Shown piece by piece: positions 48,915-56,289 of a DNA stretch of 64,000 nucleotides. This DNA is from Streptomyces sp. Act143 (GTDB lineage Bacteria > Actinomycetota > Actinomycetes > Streptomycetales > Streptomycetaceae): NCBI RefSeq assembly GCF_003143935.1, contig NZ_QFRX01000001.1, positions 5,959,816 through 6,023,815 of the forward strand. Reading direction: 5' to 3'. Position 1 is the first letter of the stretch. Each line of letters starts with the position of its first letter. The notes under the pieces are model-generated. The model saw only the letters and a list, made by a program, of their open reading frames with translations, made no database searches and had not been told where the DNA came from. A program made the position numbers and the translations under genes.

Positions 48915-50339
48915 GTGGCGTCGTCCCGCCGTCAACCCCGCCGCCCCAGCCGGGCCGGCCGTGTGTTCAAGACCCTGCTGGTGGTGGCCGTCCTCGCCGG
49001 CGGTGTCCTGGCCGCGAGACCGGTCTGGGACCACTTCCATCCGGAGCCCGCCGAGCTCACCGTCCGCTACCGGACGGCGACGGAGGCGAAGGCCGATGCC
49101 GTACGGCCGTGGCTGGAGGTGTTCAACACGTCCGAGAAGACCGTGCCGCTGAGCGATGTCTCGCTGCGGTACTACTTCACGGCCGACGAGGGCGCGTCGT
49201 ACGCCTTCAACTGTGTGGAGGCCGCCATGGGGTGCTCGAACCTGACCGGGGCCGTGGTCGCCATGGACACGCCCCACGACGGTGCCGATCACTACCTTCA
49301 GCTCGGGTTCACCGGGAAGGCGGGCTCACTGAAGCCCGGCGCGAACAGCGAGGGGCTGGAGATCCAGCTCTACCGGACCGACCACAAGCCGGTGCAGCAG
49401 ACCGGCGACTGGTCCTTCGACGACTCCAAGCGGGCCTACCAGGACTCCGACCGCATACCCGCCTACAAGCGCGGTGCGCTGGTGTGGGGCGAGGAGCCCG
49501 GCGGGGAGGCCGCCGAGGCGGCGGCCACACCCGCCGCCGAGCCGGTGGTCGAAGCCCCCGAGGGCGGCTTCTTCGACGACTTCAACTACCGGGGTCCCAA
49601 GGACACCGCCCTGTTCAAGCACGGCTGGCTGGTGCGCACCAGTGAGGGCGGCCCCGGCATCGACGGCACCTGGACGGCCGACGGTGTGTCCTTCCCGGGC
49701 GACGAGAAGGCGCTCGGCGGGCAGGTCCTCAACCTGCGCGCCGCCACCGACGGCACGAAGGCCGGTACCGAGCAGGCCGCGCTCGGCTCGAAGAAGGCCG
49801 AGTTCCGCACCGGCACCTACGCGGCCCGGATCCACTTCACCGACAAGCCGACGACCGGCGAGAACGGCGACCACATCAACCAGACGTTCTTCACGATCGG
49901 CGGCTCGGGCGACAAGTACAGCGAGCTCGACAACGAGTACATGCCGAACGGCGGCTGGGGCGCGCTCGGGCCGAAGCTGGACACCACGTCCTGGCGCAAT
50001 GCCGAGGACGGCGACCGCGTGACCCGCAAGCACCTGAGGAGCCTGGCCGGCTGGCGCACCGTGCTGATCACGGTGACGAAGAGCTCCGTCACGTACAGCA
50101 TCGACGGGGAGAAGCTCTACCGCAGCGGCTCGGACTACGCCCCGCGGGCCGACATGGCGATGAACTTCAACACCTGGTTCGTCGATCTGCCCTTCACCGG
50201 TGAACGCGCCTGGGACATGAAGGTCGACTGGGTCTACTTCCAGTCCGGCGAGAAGCTCACGGCCAAGGAGGCGGAGAAGGCCGCCAAGGGCTTCCGGGAC
50301 AACGGTCTGAGCTGGTTCGACACGCTGCCCGCCGCCTGA
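48915..50339 (+). CDS. Membrane-anchored CBM3-GH16 glycan-binding hydrolase
   Basis: The 474-residue protein starts at GTG 48915 behind AAGGAG. A basic tip and one helix (about 17-35) anchor it. Residues about 42-195 form a CBM3-like module (VRYRTATEAKADAVRPWLEV, VSLRYYFTAD, FDDSKRAYQDSDRIPAYKRG), a fold known to bind cellulose or chitin. After an Ala/Glu/Pro linker comes a GH16-type jelly roll (about 210-450) with the catalytic ELDNE (Glu337, Asp339, Glu341) and a DWVYF end. GH16 enzymes cleave or transglycosylate beta-glucans and related polymers. It is divergent from the dehydrogenase-glycosyltransferase pair and may trim or anchor the polymer; its true substrate is unknown. Confidence 0.82.
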   Translation: MASSRRQPRRPSRAGRVFKTLLVVAVLAGGVLAARPVWDHFHPEPAELTVRYRTATEAKADAVRPWLEVFNTSEKTVPLSDVSLRYYFTADEGASYAFNCVEAAMGCSNLTGAVVAMDTPHDGADHYLQLGFTGKAGSLKPGANSEGLEIQLYRTDHKPVQQTGDWSFDDSKRAYQDSDRIPAYKRGALVWGEEPGGEAAEAAATPAAEPVVEAPEGGFFDDFNYRGPKDTALFKHGWLVRTSEGGPGIDGTWTADGVSFPGDEKALGGQVLNLRAATDGTKAGTEQAALGSKKAEFRTGTYAARIHFTDKPTTGENGDHINQTFFTIGGSGDKYSELDNEYMPNGGWGALGPKLDTTSWRNAEDGDRVTRKHLRSLAGWRTVLITVTKSSVTYSIDGEKLYRSGSDYAPRADMAMNFNTWFVDLPFTGERAWDMKVDWVYFQSGEKLTAKEAEKAAKGFRDNGLSWFDTLPAA

Positions 50340-50361
50340 GCCGGCGCCCCGGGGGCGTCGG

Positions 50362-51252
50362 TCAGCCGGCCTCCGCCGCTGCCGACGCCTGGGCCTCGCC
50401 GCGGCGGCGGATCTGGCGGAAGGCGAACTCCGCCAGATCGTTGCCGATCTTCTCGACCTGGGTGCTCTTGGTGGTGACGTCCTTGCCGTCGAGGAAACCG
50501 GCGGTGGTGAAGTAGGCGTAGCGGCCGTAGGAATTGGTCGTCGTACGGCACACCGCGGAGTTGCAGAACGGCTTGATCCCGTCGCCGGACAGGGAGGCGA
50601 TGACGCTCCGGTCGTCGGCCTGGCCCTTGGCCTTCTTCGCCTCGGCCTCGGTGTCGAAGACGGCCACGCCGACCGTGACCGCGACGCCGTCCTTCATGTA
50701 GGACACCCGCATCACGCTGGTGCAGCCGTTGGCGGTGAGGACCTTGCCGAGGGTGCCGGCCGCGTTGGCGGCCGAGGCGCACTTCTTGGTGTCGGCCGTG
50801 GCGCCCTTCTTGTAGACCGTCTCGCCCATGGTCAGCTGTGTGCCGGGGAAGAGGATCTCCGCGCTGAGCGGGGCGGTGTCCTTGGTCCTGCTGGAGATGA
50901 AGTCCTTCGGGTCCAGCGGCGGCGGGGCGCTGGTCGGCGCGAAGGAGGGCGCCGTCGCGGACTGGCTCGGGATGTCCGCCGTCGCGGGCAGCGAGGACGT
51001 GGTGGACGCCTCGTCGTCGCCGCCGTTGGCGGAGACCACGGCCATGGCGACGGCGGTGCCTATCGCCGCGGTGGCCAGGGCGCCGCCGACGATGAACAGC
51101 AGCTTGCGCCGCTTGTTACGGGTCTCCGATGCCTCGGCGAGCGCCGCCCAGTCCGGGGTCTGGCCGTCGTTGCCGCCGTTCCACGGCTGCTGGGAATTCG
51201 GTTTCCAGGGATCCCACTGGGACTGGGGTCCCCCCTGCTGCCCAAAGCTCAT
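50362..51252 (-). CDS. Single-pass membrane protein of unknown function
   Basis: The 296-residue protein has a Gln/Pro/Trp/Asn-rich cytoplasmic head (SFGQQGGPQSQWDPWKPNSQ), one helix (about 51-70; LLFIVGGALATAAIGTAVAMA), a Ser/Thr/Pro stalk and an extracytoplasmic domain with four Cys that could pair (KKCASAA, ANGCTS, KPFCNSAVCRT). The layout recalls sensor-like or wall-facing Streptomyces proteins. No strong ribosome-binding site precedes either ATG 51252 or ATG 51264. It is convergent with the CBM3-GH16 gene, 22 bases apart. Confidence 0.7.
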   Translation of the reverse strand: MSFGQQGGPQSQWDPWKPNSQQPWNGGNDGQTPDWAALAEASETRNKRRKLLFIVGGALATAAIGTAVAMAVVSANGGDDEASTTSSLPATADIPSQSATAPSFAPTSAPPPLDPKDFISSRTKDTAPLSAEILFPGTQLTMGETVYKKGATADTKKCASAANAAGTLGKVLTANGCTSVMRVSYMKDGVAVTVGVAVFDTEAEAKKAKGQADDRSVIASLSGDGIKPFCNSAVCRTTTNSYGRYAYFTTAGFLDGKDVTTKSTQVEKIGNDLAEFAFRQIRRRGEAQASAAAEAG

Positions 51253-51515
51253 GGGGCGCATCATAGAGGTGGGGCGGGTGGGGCCCGGTGCGTGTGCTCG
51301 TTTTGACCCGTCCGGGGCACCGCTAGTACCCTTGCCGTTTGTTATGCGTATTGGCTTGGTCGTTCTGACGCCAGAAGCCCATACGTAGGTTCCCTGGAGC
51401 AGTTACCAGTGGGCGGCATACGGGCAGCGTTCCCGGCATATTTGTCGTCCCCAGCTGCACGATCGCTTCAAGGATGCCTGTGTCAGCACCCATCCCTGAA
51501 GAAGAAGGCTGAGAA
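51253..51515 (+). promoter_or_regulatory. Promoter and leader region of rplM-rpsI
   Basis: TTGACC (51303-51308) followed by TAGTAC (51324-51329) with a short 15-bp spacer is a candidate vegetative promoter. It would give an rplM leader of roughly 180 nt. In several bacteria the L13 leader is regulatory; I see no clear conserved structure here. Confidence 0.4.
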
Positions 51516-51959
51516 GTGCGTACGTACAGCCCTAAGCCCGGCGATGTGACTCGCCAGTGGCACGTCATTGACGCTCAGGACGTCGTCCTGGGCCGTCTCG
51601 CCACCACCGCCGCGAACCTCCTCCGCGGCAAGCACAAGCCGACCTATGCCCCGCACATGGACATGGGCGACTTCGTCATCATCATCAACGCCGACAAGGT
51701 GCACCTGTCCGGCAACAAGCGGACCCAGAAGCTGGCGTACCGCCACTCCGGCTACCCGGGTGGTCTGCGTTCGGTCCGCTACGACGACCTGCTCCGCGAC
51801 AACCCGGAGAAGGCCGTCGAGAAGGCCATCAAGGGCATGATCCCCAAGAACTCCCTGGGCCGTCAGATGCTCTCGAAGCTGAAGGTCTACTCGGGCGACC
51901 AGCACCCGCACGCTGCCCAGCAGCCGGTGCCGTTCGAGATCACCCAGGTCGCGCAGTAA
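51516..51959 (+). CDS. rplM: 50S ribosomal protein L13
   Basis: The 147-residue L13 has the WHVIDAQDVVLGRLATTAA start, HSGYPGGLRS centre and KGMIPKNSLGRQMLSKLKVY signature. It is an early assembly protein. GTG start with an AGAAG-type site. Paired with rpsI, 42 bases apart, as in most bacteria. Confidence 0.98.
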   Translation: MRTYSPKPGDVTRQWHVIDAQDVVLGRLATTAANLLRGKHKPTYAPHMDMGDFVIIINADKVHLSGNKRTQKLAYRHSGYPGGLRSVRYDDLLRDNPEKAVEKAIKGMIPKNSLGRQMLSKLKVYSGDQHPHAAQQPVPFEITQVAQ

Positions 51960-52001
51960 GTCCGGCCACCCCCTAAGACTGAACAGAATCTGAGGAGAAT
52001 C

Positions 52002-52523
52002 GTGGCCGAGACCACCGTTGAGCAGCCGGTCGAAGAGACCGAGCTTGTCGACATCGACAGCTACACCACCGAGTCGGACGTCCCCGTCGAGGGCGAGTAC
52101 ACCTCCGAGTCGCTCGCGTCCCGCTTCGGCGACCCGCAGCCGGCCGCCGGCCTGGGCCGTCGCAAGAACGCCATCGCCCGCGTCCGGATCGTCCCGGGCA
52201 CCGGCAAGTGGAAGATCAACGGTCGCACCCTCGAGGACTACTTCCCGAACAAGGTGCACCAGCAGGAAGTCAACGAGCCCTTCAAGGTGCTCGAGCTCGA
52301 GGGCCGCTACGACGTCATCGCCCGCATCGCGGGTGGCGGTGTCTCCGGTCAGGCCGGTGCGCTCCGTCTCGGTGTCGCCCGTGCGCTGAACGAGGCCGAC
52401 GTCGACAACAACCGCGGCCCGCTCAAGAAGGCCGGCTTCCTCCGCCGCGACGACCGTGCGGTCGAGCGCAAGAAGGCCGGTCTGAAGAAGGCCCGCAAGG
52501 CTCCGCAGTACAGCAAGCGTTAA
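52002..52523 (+). CDS. rpsI: 30S ribosomal protein S9 with acidic N-terminal extension
   Basis: The 173-residue S9 begins with an acidic extension of about 45 residues (ETTVEQPVEETELVDIDSYT) before the conserved GRRKNAIARVRIVPGTGKW. It ends in the basic tail KKARKAPQYSKR, which contacts P-site tRNA. The long acidic head is typical of actinobacterial S9. AGGAG precedes GTG 52002. Confidence 0.98.
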   Translation: MAETTVEQPVEETELVDIDSYTTESDVPVEGEYTSESLASRFGDPQPAAGLGRRKNAIARVRIVPGTGKWKINGRTLEDYFPNKVHQQEVNEPFKVLELEGRYDVIARIAGGGVSGQAGALRLGVARALNEADVDNNRGPLKKAGFLRRDDRAVERKKAGLKKARKAPQYSKR

Positions 52524-52575
52524 GCTTCGCTGCCTGCAGCCCGTACTCGCATACGTTCGCAGTACGCAGTACGTC

Positions 52576-52620
52576 CGAACGCCCCGGCGGCACGCCACAG
52601 TGCTGTCGGGGCGTTCGTTT
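52576..52620 (+). terminator. Terminator after rpsI
   Basis: CGAACGCCCCG (52576-52586) pairs perfectly with CGGGGCGTTCG (52607-52617), followed by TTT. It lies 52 bases after the rpsI stop and 113 bases before glmM. Confidence 0.8.
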
Positions 52621-52732
52621 ATCACAGCCGTGGGCGTATAACGGCACAAGACGCTCAAAGGCTTGTGTGATCGGGTGATCCTGGGCGATCTCCGAAGGTG
52701 ACCTCGAAAGTGACGCTTCATCAGGAGGACAA

Positions 52733-54091
52733 GTGGGACGACTCTTCGGCACGGACGGCGTGCGCGGCGTCGCCAACGCGGACCTGACCGCCGAGATGGC
52801 GCTCGGTCTGTCCGTCGCGGCGGCCCACGTGCTGGCCGAGGCGGGCACCTTCGAGGGCCACCGGCCGACGGCGGTGGTCGGACGGGACCCGCGTGCGTCC
52901 GGGGAGTTCCTGGAGGCCGCCGTGGTGGCGGGCCTGGCGAGCGCCGGCGTCGACGTCCTGAAGGTCGGCGTGCTGCCGACCCCGGCCGTGGCGTACCTCA
53001 CGGGCGTGCTCGGCGCCGACCTCGGCGTCATGCTGTCCGCCAGCCACAACGCGATGCCCGACAACGGCGTCAAGTTCCTCGCCCGCGGCGGGCACAAGCT
53101 CGACGACGAGCTGGAGGACCGGATCGAGGCCGTCTACGAGGCCCACCGGCACGGCGAGCCGTGGGAGCGGCCGACCGGTGCGGGCGTCGGACGGGTCCGT
53201 GAGTACAAGGAGGGCTTCGACCAGTACGTCGCCCACCTCATCGCCGTCCTCCCGAACCGGCTCGACGGGCTGAAGATCGTCCTCGACGAGGCGCACGGCG
53301 CCGCCGCGCGGGTGTCGCCGGAGGCGTTCTCCCGGGCCGGGGCCGAGATCATCACGATCGGGGCCGACCCGGACGGGCTCAACATCAACGACGGGTGCGG
53401 TTCCACGCACCTCGGGCTGCTGAAGGCGGCCGTCGTCGAGCACGGGGCCGACTTCGGCATCGCGCACGACGGGGACGCGGACCGCTGCCTCGCCGTCGAC
53501 CACACCGGTGAGGAGGTCGACGGGGACCAGATCATGGCGGTGCTCGCGCTGGCCATGCGGGAGCGCTCCGCGCTCCGGTCCGACACCGTGGTCGCGACCG
53601 TGATGTCCAACCTCGGGTTCAAGCTGGCGCTCGAGCGGGAGGGCCTGACGCTGGTGCAGACGGCTGTGGGCGACCGGTATGTGCTGGAGTCCATGAAGGA
53701 GCACGGGTACGCGCTCGGGGGCGAGCAGTCCGGGCACGTGATCATCCTGGATCACGCCACCACCGGGGACGGCACCCTGACCGGGCTGATGCTCGCGGCG
53801 CGGGTCGCGGAGACCGGGCGGTCGCTGCGGGAGCTGGCGGCCGTGATGGAGCGGTTGCCGCAGGTGCTGATCAATGTGCCGGACGTGGACCGGACCCGGG
53901 TCGGGAAGTCCGCGGAGCTCGCGGCCGCTGTTTCTGAGGCCGAGCGGGAACTCGGTTCCACCGGGCGGGTGTTGTTGCGGCCTTCCGGGACCGAGCCGTT
54001 GGTGCGGGTGATGGTCGAGGCGGCGGACATCGATCAGGCGCGGTCTGTGGCCGGGCGGTTGGCCGATGCGGTGAAGTCGGCGCTGGGTTGA
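52733..54091 (+). CDS. glmM: Phosphoglucosamine mutase
   Basis: The 452-residue enzyme converts glucosamine-6-phosphate to glucosamine-1-phosphate on the way to UDP-GlcNAc. It shows GRLFGTDGVRGVAN at the start, the active Ser loop VMLSASHNAMPDNGVKF, the metal loop AHDGDADRCLAVD, the sugar loop GEQSGHVI and the phosphate loop RPSGTEPLVRVMVE. GTG start with AGGAG. It stands beside rplM-rpsI as usual in actinobacteria, and with glmS at 56290 supplies amino-sugar precursors. Confidence 0.98.
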   Translation: MGRLFGTDGVRGVANADLTAEMALGLSVAAAHVLAEAGTFEGHRPTAVVGRDPRASGEFLEAAVVAGLASAGVDVLKVGVLPTPAVAYLTGVLGADLGVMLSASHNAMPDNGVKFLARGGHKLDDELEDRIEAVYEAHRHGEPWERPTGAGVGRVREYKEGFDQYVAHLIAVLPNRLDGLKIVLDEAHGAAARVSPEAFSRAGAEIITIGADPDGLNINDGCGSTHLGLLKAAVVEHGADFGIAHDGDADRCLAVDHTGEEVDGDQIMAVLALAMRERSALRSDTVVATVMSNLGFKLALEREGLTLVQTAVGDRYVLESMKEHGYALGGEQSGHVIILDHATTGDGTLTGLMLAARVAETGRSLRELAAVMERLPQVLINVPDVDRTRVGKSAELAAAVSEAERELGSTGRVLLRPSGTEPLVRVMVEAADIDQARSVAGRLADAVKSALG

Positions 54092-54128
54092 GACGCCGGG
54101 TTCGGGGTGGGGGTGCTGTGCTGTGCGG

Positions 54129-54180
54129 GCTGCGGGTTCGCCGTGGCTGGTCGCGCAGTTCCCCGCGCCCCTAGGGGCGT
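54129..54180. repeat. Streptomyces intergenic repeat element, copy 2
   Basis: The element GCTGCGGGTTCG...TCGCGCAGTTCCCC...CGCCCCTAGGGGCG is the same as copy 1 at 40970 except for two base changes in the first 44 and two missing bases in the hairpin loop. The final 14-base palindrome (54166-54179) includes the TAG stop codon of the DUF389 gene, so the element overlaps coding sequence by about 10 bases. Confidence 0.8.
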
Positions 54181-55088
54181 TTCCAGAGCCACTTCTGGAG
54201 GAGCAGGGTGAGCGTTCCCGCCAGCACGATCCCCAGCAGGTTCAGCAGGAGTTGCTCCGTCGAGCCCCACGCCTGCTGGTACTCGCTGTAGCTGAAGGCG
54301 ACCGCCGCGTTCGCCGCTGCCGGGACCGTCGTCACCGAGATGGCCACGCCCACCAGGGCGCCCGACTTGGCCGAGGTGAGGGACAGGGTGCCCGCGCAGC
54401 CGGCGAGGACCGCGACGACGAACGAGAACCAGTCCGGCCGGTAGATGAAGTTGGTGTTGGGGCGCGCGGCGTCCAGCTGCTCGTCGCTGAAGAGGTGCAC
54501 CGAGTCCATGAAGTAGCTGAAGCCCACCGTCACCGCCATCGCCACCGCGAAGCCCACCAGCAGCGCGATCAGGGAGCGCAGCGCCAGCCGCGGGTGGCGT
54601 TGGACGATCGCCGTGCTGAAGGCGGCCAGCGGGCCGAACTCCGGGCCCACGGCCATGGCGCCGACGATCAGGATCGCGTTGTCCAGCACCACGCCGCAGG
54701 CCGCGATCATGGTGGCCAGCGTGATGAAGGCGAGGTAGGTGACGGAGAGCGTTGACTCCTCGTGGGTGGCGTCGGTGAGGTGGTCCCACAGGACCGCGTC
54801 GGCGCCCTCGCCCGGCGCCTCCTCCTCGGCCTTGTCGGCCCTCCTGGACAGCGACAGGTCGATGTTCTCGACGGCGATCGAGCCGGTCTTGTCGAGGTCC
54901 AACTCCTGGAGTGCGCCGATGAGTTCGTCGCCCGCCTCGCGGGCCACGTCGCACATCACCACGTCCCCGGCCGGATTGCGGGCGGCGCCCGGCACCACGA
55001 CCAGATGCGTGGTGCCGACCGTCTTCTCGATCAGTCGGACCACGTCGTCCGTGCTGTCGGACGGCGTGATCAGACGCAGATGCAACAT
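54171..55088 (-). CDS. DUF389-family membrane protein
   Basis: The 305-residue protein has a cytoplasmic ferredoxin-like N-terminal domain (about 1-85; HLRLITPSDSTDDVVRLIEK). About six transmembrane helices follow, with the family-typical ASxxxD-like stretch LATMIAACGVVLDNAILIVGAMAVGPEFGPLA. DUF389 proteins are of unknown transport role. The last residues and the stop codon lie in the repeat element shared with the rplQ region. Conserved position between glmM and coaA suggests vertical inheritance. Confidence 0.85.
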   Translation of the reverse strand: MLHLRLITPSDSTDDVVRLIEKTVGTTHLVVVPGAARNPAGDVVMCDVAREAGDELIGALQELDLDKTGSIAVENIDLSLSRRADKAEEEAPGEGADAVLWDHLTDATHEESTLSVTYLAFITLATMIAACGVVLDNAILIVGAMAVGPEFGPLAAFSTAIVQRHPRLALRSLIALLVGFAVAMAVTVGFSYFMDSVHLFSDEQLDAARPNTNFIYRPDWFSFVVAVLAGCAGTLSLTSAKSGALVGVAISVTTVPAAANAAVAFSYSEYQQAWGSTEQLLLNLLGIVLAGTLTLLLQKWLWKRP

Positions 55089-55119
55089 GACGTCTTTTTA
55101 ACAGGCTCCGGTCACTTGC

Positions 55120-56109
55120 TCACAGCTTGCGCAGGCTCAGCCGGCGGACCTTGTGGTCCGGGCCCTTGCGGATGACGAGGGTGGCGCGGCCCCGGGTGGG
55201 GGCGATGTTCTCGACCAGGTTCGGCTTGTTGATGGTGCGCCACTGGGTGCGGGCGTAGTCGAGGGCCTCCTCCTCGGAGACCTGGGTGTACTTGCGGAAG
55301 TACGAGTTGGGGTCCTGGAAGGCCGTCTGGCGCAGCTTCTTGAAGCGGTTGAGGTACCAGCGCTCGACGTCGTCGGGGTTGGCGTCGATGTAGACGCTGA
55401 AGTCGAAGTAGTCGGCGAGGCCGACGCGGGTGCGGCCGTCCTTGCCGGGGAGCGCCGGCTGGAGGACGTTGAGGCCCTCGACGATCAGGATGTCCGGGCG
55501 GCGCACCACGAGTTTCTCGCCGGGGACGATGTCGTAGATGAGGTGCGAGTAGACGGGCGCCGTCACCTCGTCCTTGCCGGCCTTGATGTCGGCGACGAAC
55601 TTGGTCAGGGCCCGGCGGTCGTAGGACTCCGGGAAGCCCTTGCGGGACATCAGGCCGCGCGCCTGGAGCTCCTTGGTGGGCAGCAGGAAACCGTCCGTCG
55701 TCACGCGCTCCACGCGCGGGTGCTCGGGCCAGCGGGAGAGCAGGGCCGTCAGGAGGCGGGCGACCGTGGACTTGCCGCCGGCGACCGAGCCCGCGACCCC
55801 TATGACGAAGGGGGTGCCGGTCTGGGTGCCCTGTTCGCCGAGGAAGGTGTTCAGGGCGCCTCTGAGGCCGTCCGTGGCGCCGACGTAGAGGTTGAGGAGG
55901 CGGGAGAGCGGGAGGTAGATGTCCCGCACCTCGTCGAGGTCGATGACGTCGCCGAGGCCGCGCAGCCGCTCGACCTCCTCCGCCGTCAGGGGCAGGGGCG
56001 TCTTGTCGCGCAGCGCGCTCCACTCGGCACGGGTGAGGTCGACGTAGGGAGTCGCCTCCGGCTTGTTCCGGTGGGCGCTCCGGGGGGTCGAGGAGACCGG
56101 AGAGATCAC
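55120..56109 (-). CDS. coaA: Pantothenate kinase, type I
   Basis: The 329-residue enzyme phosphorylates pantothenate, the first step of coenzyme A synthesis. The P-loop is GVAGSVAGGKST (about 104-115). Other conserved parts are VTTDGFLLPTKEL, RKGFPESYD, HLIYDIVPGE and VEGLNVLQ. It starts at GTG 56109 with no strong ribosome-binding site. The N-terminus carries a Ser/Pro-rich extension of about 18 residues. Its gene faces glmS across a 180-bp divergent gap. Confidence 0.96.
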   Translation of the reverse strand: MISPVSSTPRSAHRNKPEATPYVDLTRAEWSALRDKTPLPLTAEEVERLRGLGDVIDLDEVRDIYLPLSRLLNLYVGATDGLRGALNTFLGEQGTQTGTPFVIGVAGSVAGGKSTVARLLTALLSRWPEHPRVERVTTDGFLLPTKELQARGLMSRKGFPESYDRRALTKFVADIKAGKDEVTAPVYSHLIYDIVPGEKLVVRRPDILIVEGLNVLQPALPGKDGRTRVGLADYFDFSVYIDANPDDVERWYLNRFKKLRQTAFQDPNSYFRKYTQVSEEEALDYARTQWRTINKPNLVENIAPTRGRATLVIRKGPDHKVRRLSLRKL

Positions 56110-56289
56110 AGTCCATTGTTAACGGAGTTTGAACGAGATGGCGGGTGGGGTCCGTCACGCCTTGACCGAGCCTCGTACGCCGGGGTCCGTACACCCGCGT
56201 TGCACCCGCGTTCGTATGCCCGTGGGAATTTCCGATATCGGGCACACGGAAGCCCTTTCGTCCGCCTGATGGTGCGTAGGCTGCCGCGC

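Noticed and set aside
56110..56289. Possible glmS ribozyme or riboswitch upstream of glmS
   Set aside because: The glmS ribozyme is known from Firmicutes and relatives; the 180-bp gap has no matching core pairing that I can see.
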